Positions 26,192 to 35,487 of a stretch of DNA of 64,000 nt are shown here, piece by piece; position 1 is the first letter of the stretch; each line of letters starts with the position of its first letter. This DNA is from Ignavibacteriota bacterium. Its GTDB lineage: Bacteria; Bacteroidota; Ignavibacteria; SZUA-365. The DNA is taken from positions 153,784 to 217,783 of the forward strand of contig JACRFB010000031.1 of assembly GCA_016218045.1 (NCBI GenBank), given 5' to 3'. The position numbers and the translations under genes were made by a program. Below the pieces are notes generated by a model. That model was given only the letters and a program-made list of their open reading frames with translations, was not told the DNA's origin and made no database searches.

Positions 26192-28282
26192 TTGAAAGAC
26201 TACGCAAGCGATCACATCAGGAACATCACCTTTATCGGACACGGCGGAGCCGGCAAGACGATTTTTATGGACGCGGTGTTGCTCAACACCGGCGCGGTGA
26301 CGCGCATCGGGCGCATCGAGGACGGTAGCACGGTCTCCGATTATCATCAGGACGAAATCGACCGCCAGATCTCCATCAACAGCACACTCGCCTCGACGGA
26401 GTTCAAGGACGTCAAGATTAACATGCTTGACACGCCCGGTTATACCGATTTTGCGGGCGAGGTTCTCTCGAGTCTGCGTGTGTCCGATTCAGCCCTGCTG
26501 TTCCTGAAAGCGGTCGAAGGCGTGGAAGTGGGAAGCGAACTCGTCTGGAAATATGCCGAGAAGTCCGATACGCCCGTCATGATCGTCGTGAACAAGATCG
26601 ACAACGAACACGCGGACTTCGACAAGGTGGTGGAGCAGGCGAAGAACCGTTTCGGTTTCAACGTGGCCGTCACTCAATTCCCGGTGAAACAGGGCCCCGC
26701 CTTCCGCGAGATCATCGATGTGATCCGCATGAAGCTGCTCGTCTTCAAGGGCGACGGCAGCGGCTCCTACGAAGAGAAGGACATTCCCGCGGAGTTTCAG
26801 GAGCGCGCCTCCGCCGCGCATGAAGCGCTGGTCGAAAAGGTGGCCGAGTCGTCGGAAGACCTCATGAACCATTTCTTCGAGCAGGGCACGCTCACCGAAG
26901 AGGAACTGCGCGACGGGCTGCGGCTCTCGTTCTCGACGCGGGCGATCTTCCCGGTCTTCTGCGTGTCGGCAAGTCTCAACGTGGGCGTTTCGCGCGTGCT
27001 CGATTTTATCGCCGACTACTGTCCGCATCCTTTCTTCCGCGGCGATGTCATGGCAACCAAGCCCGACGGCAGCGGCGAGGTGCGCATCACCGCCGGCGCG
27101 AAAAACGACACGGTCGCCTTCGTGTTCAAAACACTGTCGGAGCAGCATGTCGGTGAACTGTCGCTGTTCCGCGTGTACAGCGGCGCGATCATGCCCGGCC
27201 TCGACATCATGAACCACAGCAGCGGCAAGCCCGAGCGCATCAATCAGATCTATGTGATGAAGGGCAAGGACCGCAAGGAAGTGACGCAGATCGGCGCGGG
27301 CGACATCGGCGCGGTCGTGAAGCTGAAGGACACACACACCAACAACACGCTCGCGTCGAAGACGCTGCCGGTGAGCATGCCGAAGATCGTGTTCCCCGAA
27401 CCGCTGATCTCCGCGGCGATCAAGCCGAAGGCCAAGGGCGACGAAGACAAGATCTCGCACGGCCTCCACACGATGCACGAAGAGGATCCGTCCTTCCTCA
27501 TCCAGGTCGACACCGAGACACACGAGACCATCGTGCTCGGGCAGGGAGAAATCCACCTCGACGTGATGATGAAACGCCTCAAGCAGCGCTTCGGCGTGGA
27601 AGTGGATCTGAAGCCGCCGCGCATCCCGTACCGTGAAACCATTCGCAAGTCGGCCGACGTATCCTACAAGCACAAGAAGCAGACGGGCGGCGCGGGCCAG
27701 TACGCCGAAGTGTACATCCGTCTCGAACCGAAGCCGCGCGGCGAGGGCTACGAATTCGTCGACGCGATTGTGGGCGGCGTGATCAGTGGCAAGTTCGTGC
27801 CGGCGGTCGACAAGGGCATTCAGGATCAGATGACCCGCGGCGTCGTCGCCGGGTACAAGATGATCGACATGAAAGTGACACTGTACGACGGAAGCCAGCA
27901 CACCGTCGACTCGAACGAAATGGCGTTCAAGATCGCCGCGCAGATGGCCTTCAAGAAGGCGGTCGCCGAAGCGACGCCGATCATGCTCGAACCGATCTAT
28001 CAGGTGGAAGTCACCGTGCCCGACGAATTCATGGGCGACGTGATGGGCGACATCTCGAGCCATCGCGGCAAAATCCAGGGTATGGAATCGGAAGGACCCT
28101 TCCAGGTCATCCGCGCAAAAATTCCGCTGTCGGAACTCTTCGCCTATGCGACGCGACTGCGCTCGATCACACAGGGCCGCGGTGTGTTCCGGCGCTCCTT
28201 CTCGCATTACGAGGAAGTGCCGACCGACGTCATGAACAAGCTGATCGAGGAAGCCGCGGCCCAGAAGGAAGAGGAAGGCTGA
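26192..28282 (+). CDS. fusA: EF-G-like translational GTPase
   Basis: A 696-residue five-domain GTPase resembling elongation factor G. G1 is GHGGAGKT (about residue 11), G3 DTPGYTD, G4 NKID; domain II has SLFRVYSGAI, and domains III-V include YKHKKQTGGAGQYAEVYI and MGDISSHRGKIQGME. G1 GHGGAGKT instead of AHIDAGKT, and the absence of the usual RGITI switch I (here DRQISINS), place it in the EF-G-II/FusA2-like group rather than the main EF-G. Start TTG 26192 has a strong GGAGG five bases upstream. Function as ribosome translocase or recycling factor is not resolvable here. Confidence 0.9.
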   Translation: MKDYASDHIRNITFIGHGGAGKTIFMDAVLLNTGAVTRIGRIEDGSTVSDYHQDEIDRQISINSTLASTEFKDVKINMLDTPGYTDFAGEVLSSLRVSDSALLFLKAVEGVEVGSELVWKYAEKSDTPVMIVVNKIDNEHADFDKVVEQAKNRFGFNVAVTQFPVKQGPAFREIIDVIRMKLLVFKGDGSGSYEEKDIPAEFQERASAAHEALVEKVAESSEDLMNHFFEQGTLTEEELRDGLRLSFSTRAIFPVFCVSASLNVGVSRVLDFIADYCPHPFFRGDVMATKPDGSGEVRITAGAKNDTVAFVFKTLSEQHVGELSLFRVYSGAIMPGLDIMNHSSGKPERINQIYVMKGKDRKEVTQIGAGDIGAVVKLKDTHTNNTLASKTLPVSMPKIVFPEPLISAAIKPKAKGDEDKISHGLHTMHEEDPSFLIQVDTETHETIVLGQGEIHLDVMMKRLKQRFGVEVDLKPPRIPYRETIRKSADVSYKHKKQTGGAGQYAEVYIRLEPKPRGEGYEFVDAIVGGVISGKFVPAVDKGIQDQMTRGVVAGYKMIDMKVTLYDGSQHTVDSNEMAFKIAAQMAFKKAVAEATPIMLEPIYQVEVTVPDEFMGDVMGDISSHRGKIQGMESEGPFQVIRAKIPLSELFAYATRLRSITQGRGVFRRSFSHYEEVPTDVMNKLIEEAAAQKEEEG

Positions 28283-28819
28283 GTGAAAACACGCATCGTC
28301 ATACTCCTTCTCGCGGTGTTCGCCGTCTCCGGACCGGCGTATGCGCAGATTCTGGAGGGAGGCATCCCGCCCCGCACGGCGACACAGAGCGGACAGGGAG
28401 GAGCGTATTACAATTTTTCCGACGGTTCGGGCGTCGGTCTGAAAGTGAGCGTCTGGGGTTTCGTCAGAAACCCCGGCCGCTACTACGTCCCGTACGAGAC
28501 AAACATCCTCGAACTCATGTCGTTCTGCGGCGGACCCAACAAAGGCGCGCTCCTCGAGCGTGTGAAGGTCGTGCGCCGTGGCGGAATCGACAAGGAAAAC
28601 GAGATCAAGGAAGTGTTCGAGATCGATCTGGCGAAGTATCTCAATGTGACGCGCGAGAGCGTGGTTGCGAACGAGCTGCTGCTGTTTCCGGGCGATCTCA
28701 TTCTGGTTGACGGCGAGGAGGAGTCGGCCGTAGATACCTTCGTGCGTATCGCCCAGGTTGTCGTGGCGATTTCGTCGCTTGTCACCGCCACCGTGGCGGT
28801 GCTGAACATCGCGAAGTAA
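28283..28819 (+). CDS. SLBB-domain protein, polysaccharide export related
   Basis: A 178-residue protein with a signal peptide (cut near GPAYAQ, residue 23), a single SLBB domain (about 55-115, VWGFVRNPGRYYVPYETNILELMSFCGG) and a C-terminal membrane helix (IAQVVVAISSLVTATVAVL). Typical Wza-like exporters have a Poly_export domain and two SLBBs; this minimal form is anchored by its C-terminus. GTG 28283 directly follows the EF-G stop. The next gene is a Wzz/BY-kinase, so a role in exopolysaccharide or lipopolysaccharide secretion is likely. Confidence 0.8.
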   Translation: MKTRIVILLLAVFAVSGPAYAQILEGGIPPRTATQSGQGGAYYNFSDGSGVGLKVSVWGFVRNPGRYYVPYETNILELMSFCGGPNKGALLERVKVVRRGGIDKENEIKEVFEIDLAKYLNVTRESVVANELLLFPGDLILVDGEEESAVDTFVRIAQVVVAISSLVTATVAVLNIAK

Positions 28820-28840
28820 CCGCGCGTACTGCGTAATCAG

Positions 28841-28868
28841 GGGGGCATGCCACAGGGCATGCCCTTCT
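28841..28868 (+). terminator. Hairpin between the SLBB and kinase genes
   Basis: GGGCATGCC (28843-28851), loop ACAG, GGCATGCCC (28856-28864), then TTCT. It separates the EF-G/SLBB unit from the kinase, which has its own promoter right after. Confidence 0.75.
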
Positions 28869-28871
28869 GAA

Positions 28872-28902
28872 TTGTTTCAGGGACCCCTGCGCAGTATATT
28901 TT
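28872..28902 (+). promoter_or_regulatory. Promoter of the Wzz/BY-kinase gene
   Basis: TTG (28872-28874), 20 bases, TATATTTT (28895-28902), 28 bases before the ATG at 28931. Confidence 0.65.
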
Positions 28903-28930
28903 CACGATATTCTTTCCACGTTAAAACACG

Positions 28931-31282
28931 ATGACCGCCAGAGACGAATTCAACAAACAATTCCAGGAATACCTCCGCATCCTTTATGAAGGACGGTGGA
29001 TCATCATCGCGATTTTTGTGGTGGTGGTGACGGCAACCTGGTTCTACACCTTACAGCAGGACGATATCTACGCCTCGGGAGCGACGATTCGCCTGAAGCG
29101 CGCGCTCGACGCGATGAACTACCAGGCCTATCAGGGCCTCGGCGCGCAGGATCTCGGCTGGGGCGGCGAACGGATCATTGCGAACGAAATCCGAGTGATT
29201 CGCAGCGACGAAGTCGCGGATTCCGTCGCGGGGCAGCTCCTTGCACTGGCGCCCACGAAACGCTCCGATATCGATGTATACCCGATACTGAGGGCCCAGT
29301 CGCGGCCGTCCACCATACGTAAAATTATCCGAACGCTCGGGCTCGAGGATTTCACGACGTCGCTCGGGTTGACGCGGCTTGACACATCGACGCGGTTGGC
29401 GACACGCGATATGGTCCGCGGCCGCGTGCGCAGCCAGGTCACCGCGCAGGCGGTTTCGGGCCTCGACTTCATCGAGGTGGCCGCGCAGTCGACATCGCCG
29501 GCCGAAGCGGCGCTCATCGCGAACCTCGTGGTCGACGCGTATCGTCAGCGCAACCTGAACGCGGCGCGCGAGAACATCACCACGGCGCGCGACTATCTTT
29601 CCGGACAGCTCGAACGCAAGCGCGACTCGCTGACCGGAGCGGAAAACGATCTCAAGAATTTCCAGGAAAGCTACGGGATGGTGAATCTGGACCAGGAGTC
29701 CAGCGCCCTCGTGCAGCAGCTCAGCGGCTTTGAAGCCCAGCGCGAACAGGCCCGTATCGAACTGGAGGCCTCGCAGCGCATACTCGGCGAGATTCAAAAA
29801 CAATTCAGGGAGGTCGAGCCGACACTTTCGACCAAGCTGACCGAAGGATCCGACCCGATTCTCAAGCAGCTCCTGTCCGACAAATACGATCTGGAACTTC
29901 GGATAGAACAATCCGAATTTAACAGGAAGAACGCGCTGCGGAACAGGCCTGAACTCGAACAGTATTCGACGGCGGAACTGAAGGATCTGCAAAAGCGGTA
30001 CACCGACGTGAAGCGCAAAATCAATGAAGTGACCGCGCGCATCCTGCAGTCGGGCGATATCAGCAGCAATCCTCTCGATTACTCGCGCAAGTTGCGCCAG
30101 GACATCATCCAGAAGGAAATCGAGATCGAGTCCATCAAGGCGAAGTTGAGCGGACTCGACAAGACCATCGCCGAGCTGAACCGCCGCTTCGAGAATATCC
30201 CTGTGCAGGGCATCGAATTCGCGCGTCTCGAACGCCGCCGCCAGAGTTTCGACAAGCTGACATCGACACTCGATCAGAAATTCCAGGAATCGGTGATCAA
30301 CGAGCAGACCACGATGGGCAATGTCGACATCGTCGACCGCGCCAGCGTGCCGAACAAGCCCGTCAAACCGAACCGTCCGTTGAACATGCTCATCGGCGCC
30401 CTGGTCGCGCTCGCCCTGGGACTCGGCGTCGCCATTCTCGTCCGGTATCTCGACAATACGATCCGCAATCCGGAAGACGTGGAGAAGCTGGGCATCCCGG
30501 TCCTTACCTTCATACCCTCGTTCGGCTCCTCCGACAAACTCGAGCGCCACGAGTCGCTTGTCGCCTTCACCGCGCCGCAATCGCCTCCGAGCGAGGCGTA
30601 CCGCACGATGCGCACCTCCATCGAAAGCGCGCTTGCGATGGACGGTCAGAGCATCGTGGTTGTGGTTTCGAGTCCCGCGCCGAAGGAAGGGAAGTCGACC
30701 GCCATCTCGAATCTCGCCGTGAGCGCGGCGAATTCCGCGAAGCGTGTGCTGCTCATCGATGCGGATCTCCGCCGCCCCGTGCAGCACAGCATTTTCGAGG
30801 TCGACCGCGAGCCGGGCCTGTCGAACTGCCTCGTCGGCGAGACGCCGGTGAACCAGTGCATCAAGAAGACGAAGGTCCCGGGCCTGCACATTATCCCGTG
30901 CGGTCATATCCCGAGCCATCCCGCCGAGCTTCTCGGATCCGCGCGCATGGAGAAGTTCATCGAACTCGTCCGCAAGTACTACGATTTCATCCTCATCGAT
31001 TCGCCTCCCGTGATCGCGATGGCCGACACACTCGTCGTATCGAAATACGCGAACGGCATCGTGCTGGTCGTTTCGGCCGATCAGACGAAAATTCTGGGAC
31101 TGCAGAAGGCGAAGGAAGGCCTTGAAGCCAACAACGCGCGCATGCTCGGCGTCGTGGTGAACCGCTTCAACGCAAACAAGATCTACTACTCCTATTATCG
31201 GTACTACTACCAGAACTACTACTACTACTCTGACGACGGTACGAAGAAGAAGAGCCGCAAGGAGAAACAGCTCGAAGCGTAG
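28931..31282 (+). CDS. Wzz/Wzc-type polysaccharide co-polymerase with BY-kinase domain
   Basis: A 783-residue inner-membrane protein. Membrane segment 1 is at about 20-40 (WIIIAIFVVVVTATWFYTL); a long periplasmic part with coiled coils follows; membrane segment 2 is at about 483-505. The cytoplasmic tyrosine-kinase domain has Walker A SPAPKEGKST (about 580), A' LLIDADLRRP and Walker B FILIDSPP. The C-terminal tail carries a cluster of more than a dozen Tyr residues, the autophosphorylation site that controls oligomer state and chain length. It pairs with the SLBB protein just upstream. Confidence 0.93.
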   Translation: MTARDEFNKQFQEYLRILYEGRWIIIAIFVVVVTATWFYTLQQDDIYASGATIRLKRALDAMNYQAYQGLGAQDLGWGGERIIANEIRVIRSDEVADSVAGQLLALAPTKRSDIDVYPILRAQSRPSTIRKIIRTLGLEDFTTSLGLTRLDTSTRLATRDMVRGRVRSQVTAQAVSGLDFIEVAAQSTSPAEAALIANLVVDAYRQRNLNAARENITTARDYLSGQLERKRDSLTGAENDLKNFQESYGMVNLDQESSALVQQLSGFEAQREQARIELEASQRILGEIQKQFREVEPTLSTKLTEGSDPILKQLLSDKYDLELRIEQSEFNRKNALRNRPELEQYSTAELKDLQKRYTDVKRKINEVTARILQSGDISSNPLDYSRKLRQDIIQKEIEIESIKAKLSGLDKTIAELNRRFENIPVQGIEFARLERRRQSFDKLTSTLDQKFQESVINEQTTMGNVDIVDRASVPNKPVKPNRPLNMLIGALVALALGLGVAILVRYLDNTIRNPEDVEKLGIPVLTFIPSFGSSDKLERHESLVAFTAPQSPPSEAYRTMRTSIESALAMDGQSIVVVVSSPAPKEGKSTAISNLAVSAANSAKRVLLIDADLRRPVQHSIFEVDREPGLSNCLVGETPVNQCIKKTKVPGLHIIPCGHIPSHPAELLGSARMEKFIELVRKYYDFILIDSPPVIAMADTLVVSKYANGIVLVVSADQTKILGLQKAKEGLEANNARMLGVVVNRFNANKIYYSYYRYYYQNYYYYSDDGTKKKSRKEKQLEA

Positions 31283-31299
31283 CAGCGCCCGCGCGCGGC

Positions 31300-31329
31300 T
31301 TGTCTTTTGCAGCGGGGCCAGCTATCTTG
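31300..31329 (+). promoter_or_regulatory. Promoter of the tryptophanase gene
   Basis: TTG (31300-31302), 20 bases, TATCTTG (31323-31329), about 48 bases before ATG 31378. No TnaC-like leader peptide is visible in between. Confidence 0.6.
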
Positions 31330-31377
31330 CACGACCTGCCGCGCTGTCCCTCCTCCCACAATCTTCAGCACCTTCCC

Positions 31378-32769
31378 ATGATCAGAGATTCGTATATCAA
31401 GACCGTCATTGAGCCATTCAAGATCAAGTCGGTCGAACCGATCTATTTCACCTCGGCCGCGGAACGCGAGCGCATCCTCGACGAAGCCGGACTCAATCCC
31501 TTTCTGATACCCGCACAGGATGTGCTGATCGACCTGCTGACCGACAGCGGCACATCTGCGATGAGCGCGAAACAGTGGGCCGGGATCCTCGACGGCGACG
31601 AGTCATATGCCGGATCGCGGAGCTTCTTCCGTTTCGAAGGAATGGTCCGCAAAATCACGGGCATGAAACACATCATCCCGACGCATCAGGGCCGCGCTTC
31701 CGAAAAGATCCTGTTCTCGATCGTGGGTGGACCGGGCAAAGTTGTTCCGAACAACACCCACTTCGACACCACGCGCGCAAACGTTGAATTTTCGGGCGCG
31801 CGCGCGATCGACTGCATGACCGACGAAGGGAAACGTCCGGAAGTGATCGCCGATTTCAAGGGCAACATGGATCTGGTCAAACTCGAGAATGTCATTCGCG
31901 AGCACGGACCCGAGAACATCCCGCTGGTCATGATCACGATCACGAACAACTCCGGCGGCGGCCAGCCCGTATCGATGGCGAACATTCGCGCGACGAAGGA
32001 GATCTGCCGCAAATACGGTTTGCCGCTCTTTATCGACGCCTGCCGTTTTGCGGAAAACGCCTACTTCATCAAGATGCGTGAACCCGGCTACGCCGACAAA
32101 ACGCCGCTCGAAATCGCGCAGGAAATTTTCTCGTTCGCGGACGGTCTGACGATGTCGGCCAAGAAGGACGCACTCGTCAACATCGGCGGTTTCCTCGCGA
32201 TGAACGACGGGGAACTCGCGCAGAACTGCCGCAACCTGCTCATCATCACCGAGGGATTCCCGACCTACGGCGGCCTTGCTGGCCGCGATCTCGAGGCCAT
32301 CGCGCAGGGACTCGAAGAAGTGCTCGATGAGGATTACCTGCATTACCGCATCCGCAGCACGGCCTATCTCGGCAACAAACTGACCGAACGCGGCATCCCC
32401 ATACTGCAGCCGCCCGGCGGCCACGCGGTGTATCTTGACGCGGCGCGTTTCTGTCCGCACATCAAGCCCGAGCAGTTCCCCGCGCAGTCGATCACCTGCG
32501 CGCTGTACCTCGACGGAGGCGTGCGCGCAGTCGAAATCGGCAGCGTCATGTTCGGCCGCACACTCGAGGACGGCAGCTTCGAAGCGCCGCCCATGGAACT
32601 TGTACGGCTCGCGATGCCGCGGCGCGTGTACACGCAGAGCCATGTGGACTACATCATTGAGGTCGTCGAACACGTGTTCCAGCGGCGCGAGAGTCTGAAG
32701 GGCCTGCGGCTCACGTACGAGGCACCGATGCTCCGGCATTTCACGGCGCGTTTCGCCTGGGTCGGATAG
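31378..32769 (+). CDS. tnaA: Tryptophanase (beta-eliminating lyase)
   Basis: A 463-residue PLP enzyme that splits tryptophan into indole, pyruvate and ammonia. The family is clear from LLTDSGTSAMS, IPTHQGRASEKI and the PLP-Lys region GLTMSAKKDALVNIGGFL. Tyrosine phenol-lyase is the close alternative; two positions decide. The substrate-contact residue after HF is Asp in HFDTTR (Thr in tyrosine phenol-lyase), and RAVEIG has Ile where tyrosine phenol-lyase has its phenol-binding Arg. Both favour tryptophanase. It has its own promoter and no transporter next to it. Confidence 0.85.
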   Translation: MIRDSYIKTVIEPFKIKSVEPIYFTSAAERERILDEAGLNPFLIPAQDVLIDLLTDSGTSAMSAKQWAGILDGDESYAGSRSFFRFEGMVRKITGMKHIIPTHQGRASEKILFSIVGGPGKVVPNNTHFDTTRANVEFSGARAIDCMTDEGKRPEVIADFKGNMDLVKLENVIREHGPENIPLVMITITNNSGGGQPVSMANIRATKEICRKYGLPLFIDACRFAENAYFIKMREPGYADKTPLEIAQEIFSFADGLTMSAKKDALVNIGGFLAMNDGELAQNCRNLLIITEGFPTYGGLAGRDLEAIAQGLEEVLDEDYLHYRIRSTAYLGNKLTERGIPILQPPGGHAVYLDAARFCPHIKPEQFPAQSITCALYLDGGVRAVEIGSVMFGRTLEDGSFEAPPMELVRLAMPRRVYTQSHVDYIIEVVEHVFQRRESLKGLRLTYEAPMLRHFTARFAWVG

Positions 32770-32807
32770 CGGATCCCGGCACGGACTCCGGACAGGCCGG
32801 CGCAACT

Positions 32808-34004
32808 ATGGCCGACACGCGGCGCATCGTCTACGTGCATCACGGCAAGGGCATAGGCGGCGCGCCGCTCAGTCTGCTCTATCTCATCCGCGGCCTCGAC
32901 CACGACGCATACACGCCCTCGGTCCTCTGCCTGCACGAAAGTGAGGCGAGCGAGATGTACCGTCGCGAGGGCATCGAGACCGAGGTGCTGCGCGGCGTGC
33001 GCGATTTCAGCCATACCAATGTGCTGTGGTATCCCTGGTGGCAATGGCCCAAAATTCTCGCGCGGCTCGTGCATCTGCCATTTGCGATCGACCGCGCGCG
33101 GCGCTGGCTGCAGAGTCATCCCTGCGACATCGTGCATCTGAACACCTCGACGCTTCTGGCTTTCGGCATCGCGGCGAAACGCGCGGGTATCAAGGTGGTG
33201 TGGCATGTGCGCGAACCTCTCGCACGCGGGTATTTCGGCTGGCGGCGCGCGCTCGTACGCGCGGTGATACGCCACAACACCGATATCGTGATTCCGATAT
33301 GCCGCTACGACGCCGAGCAGCTTACGCCCGCGCCGAACATACACGTCGTGTACAACTTCGTCGATTTCACGCAGTTCCATCCGGGCATCGATGGCTCGGC
33401 GGTACGCGCCGAACTCGGCATAGCGCCCGGCGCGCCTGTTGCCGTGTTTCTCGGTGGCATGAGCCGCGTAAAGGGCACGCGCGAATTTGTGGCCGCAGCG
33501 CTGCGTGTGCTGGAGACAAAAAAGGACGCCGTGTTCCTGATTGCCGGACAGTTGCCCGATCCGGGGCTGCGTGCGACCCTCAGCGGGGCGCGCAAGTACA
33601 GGAGCGACGTGGAGCGCCTGATACCCGCCTCCGCCGCGGCATCGATCCGTTTCATCGGCGTACGGCGCGACGTGCCGCAGCTTCTCGCGGCAGCCGATTA
33701 TCTCGTCTTTCCCTCGACCGTCGCACACTTCGCGAGGCCTGTGATTGAGGCCTCCGCGATGGGCAAGCCCGTGATCGCGTCCGACATCGGCGGACCGCGT
33801 GAACTCGTCCGACACGAGGAAACGGGACTGCTCGTGCCACCTTCCGACGATGCAGCTTTGGCCGCGGCCATGCTCCGGCTTATCGAGGATCCCGAAGGCG
33901 CGAGGAGACTTGGCGCGAACGGCACGCTGTTTGCACAAGAACATTTTGACGCGCAAAAAAACGTCCGCCGTGTTATCACGCTGTACGAGAGCCTGTTCGA
34001 GTAA
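32808..34004 (+). CDS. GT4-family glycosyltransferase
   Basis: A 398-residue GT-B glycosyltransferase. The N-terminal GKGIGGAPLSLLYLIRGL resembles the acceptor/G-loop, and the C-terminal Glycos_transf_1 domain shows FLGGMSRVKGTREFVAAALR and IEASAMGKPVIASDIGGPRE, containing the nucleotide-sugar binding Glu region. Acceptor and sugar are unknown, but proximity to the SLBB and Wzz/BY-kinase genes points to a surface polysaccharide. Confidence 0.88.
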   Translation: MADTRRIVYVHHGKGIGGAPLSLLYLIRGLDHDAYTPSVLCLHESEASEMYRREGIETEVLRGVRDFSHTNVLWYPWWQWPKILARLVHLPFAIDRARRWLQSHPCDIVHLNTSTLLAFGIAAKRAGIKVVWHVREPLARGYFGWRRALVRAVIRHNTDIVIPICRYDAEQLTPAPNIHVVYNFVDFTQFHPGIDGSAVRAELGIAPGAPVAVFLGGMSRVKGTREFVAAALRVLETKKDAVFLIAGQLPDPGLRATLSGARKYRSDVERLIPASAAASIRFIGVRRDVPQLLAAADYLVFPSTVAHFARPVIEASAMGKPVIASDIGGPRELVRHEETGLLVPPSDDAALAAAMLRLIEDPEGARRLGANGTLFAQEHFDAQKNVRRVITLYESLFE

Positions 34005-34020
34005 GAACCGTCATGGCTTT

Positions 34021-34052
34021 TTTGCGAACGACGCACCTGCTATGTACATTGC
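34021..34052 (+). promoter_or_regulatory. Promoter of the NHL-repeat gene
   Basis: TTTG (34021-34024), 20 bases, TACATTGC (34045-34052), 43 bases before ATG 34096. Confidence 0.6.
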
Positions 34053-34095
34053 TGATTGAGATTTTTTTCCTGCCACCCAACTCAGAGGTTGCCTC

Positions 34096-35472
34096 ATGCG
34101 CTCCTTCTCCGTGCTTTTGACCCTCCTGCTCCTCGCGCCGGCTTTGATGGCGCAGAACACTCCGGCCGCCGAGGGGTGGATCGTTGACGATTTCCAGCCG
34201 GGCGAGCTGGGCGCAAAATGGGCGCCCGCCGCGGGCAAGTGGTCGGTCACGGAAAAAGGCGCCACCGTGTCGGGCGGACCCGGCGAGTACGCCCTTCTGC
34301 ATGGGCAGATCCTGATGCGCACCAAACCGTATTCGATCGAGGCGCGCCTGCATGGCAGCGGCGCCGGACTCATCTTCTGCGCCGAATCCCCCTCGGCACT
34401 GCCCAACAGCCACGTCGTGTATCTGTCGGGCAGCACGATCTCGACTGGTTACATGGACTTCTACGGCAAATACGTCGAGACACGCGTCGTCGATTTTATT
34501 CAGCCGCAGGATTTTGTGACAGTGCGCGTCGAAGTGGATCAGATGCAGAAGAACTACCGCGTGTACGTGCAGGACAAGGAATACGCCCTCGAGGAACTCC
34601 GTTTCATCAGCGGACACAGCGGGCTCTTCGCGCGCAAGTCGCAGGTGTATTTTGATTCGTTCAAACTGCTCGGCAAGGGCAAGCCCGATGCGCCGACCTT
34701 CTATCAGAAGTCGAATACCACGCAGCTCGACAATCTCAGCTACATGACCATGCTCGACGACGCGATATTCATTTCGAATCCCCTCGTCGGCATCGTGCAG
34801 CGCCTCACCAGCATCGGCAAATACGCCAATGAATACAATACGCCCGGTTCGCCCATGCTGCCGCTCGGGCTGTGTGTGGACGACGACCGCACGCTCTACG
34901 TCGTTGACGGAAACAAGAAATGTGTGCATGTCTTCAACAAGGACGGCGTGGTCGCCGCGACACTCGCCTCCGAGCTGAACGATCCGCGCGCCGTTGCAGT
35001 CGGGCCCGCGGGTGTGTACGTGCTCGATGCGGCCGGCATCAAGGTGTACGACAAGAAGGGTTCCTTCGTCGCTGCCAAGGCCGCGGGGTTGTTCAAGGAT
35101 CCGCGCAACATCTTCTTCAACGCCGGCATGTTGTACGTGGCCGACTTCGGCAATGCGCAGGTGCAGATTCTGGACGCGGGCGACATGTCGGTGAAGCGCG
35201 TGATCAAGGAGAATCTGGTCGCGCCGATGGATGCGGCCGTTGATCCTTCGACCGGCGACGTGTACGTGGCCGATCCCGGAGCGGGCGTCGTGTTCCATTA
35301 TACCACCGACGGCAGTTTTGTCGAGCGTATCGATCCGATCACGATCAAGGGCTTCGTGTCGCCGCGTACGGTTCGTATCCGCGGCGCGATGATTTACGTG
35401 GGCGATTTCAAGCGCATACTCGGCTTCCGCAAGGGTGTGCTTACGATCCGTCCGGCCCTCCGTATCGACTAG
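34096..35472 (+). CDS. Secreted NHL-repeat beta-propeller protein
   Basis: A 458-residue protein with signal peptide cut near residue 17 (ALMAQ). Residues about 25-200 look like a concanavalin/LamG-type domain (DDFQPGELGAKW; QVYFDSFKLLG). The rest holds NHL-type repeats (LYVVDGNKKCVHVFNKDGVV, VYVLDAAGIKVYDKKGSF, LYVADFGNAQVQILDAG, VYVADPGAGVVFHYTTDG), expected to form a six-bladed propeller. Such proteins bind ligands or other proteins outside the cytoplasm; no catalytic motif is visible. Confidence 0.8.
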   Translation: MRSFSVLLTLLLLAPALMAQNTPAAEGWIVDDFQPGELGAKWAPAAGKWSVTEKGATVSGGPGEYALLHGQILMRTKPYSIEARLHGSGAGLIFCAESPSALPNSHVVYLSGSTISTGYMDFYGKYVETRVVDFIQPQDFVTVRVEVDQMQKNYRVYVQDKEYALEELRFISGHSGLFARKSQVYFDSFKLLGKGKPDAPTFYQKSNTTQLDNLSYMTMLDDAIFISNPLVGIVQRLTSIGKYANEYNTPGSPMLPLGLCVDDDRTLYVVDGNKKCVHVFNKDGVVAATLASELNDPRAVAVGPAGVYVLDAAGIKVYDKKGSFVAAKAAGLFKDPRNIFFNAGMLYVADFGNAQVQILDAGDMSVKRVIKENLVAPMDAAVDPSTGDVYVADPGAGVVFHYTTDGSFVERIDPITIKGFVSPRTVRIRGAMIYVGDFKRILGFRKGVLTIRPALRID

Positions 35473-35487
35473 CGGCGCAGTCCGACG

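Noticed and set aside
26192..28282. Main housekeeping elongation factor G
   Set aside because: G1 GHGGAGKT and the altered switch I differ from canonical EF-G, and it lacks the usual rpsL-rpsG-tuf neighbours; called EF-G-like instead.
31378..32769. Tyrosine phenol-lyase for the PLP lyase
   Set aside because: Asp in HFDTTR and Ile in RAVEIG match tryptophanase, where tyrosine phenol-lyase has Thr and Arg.
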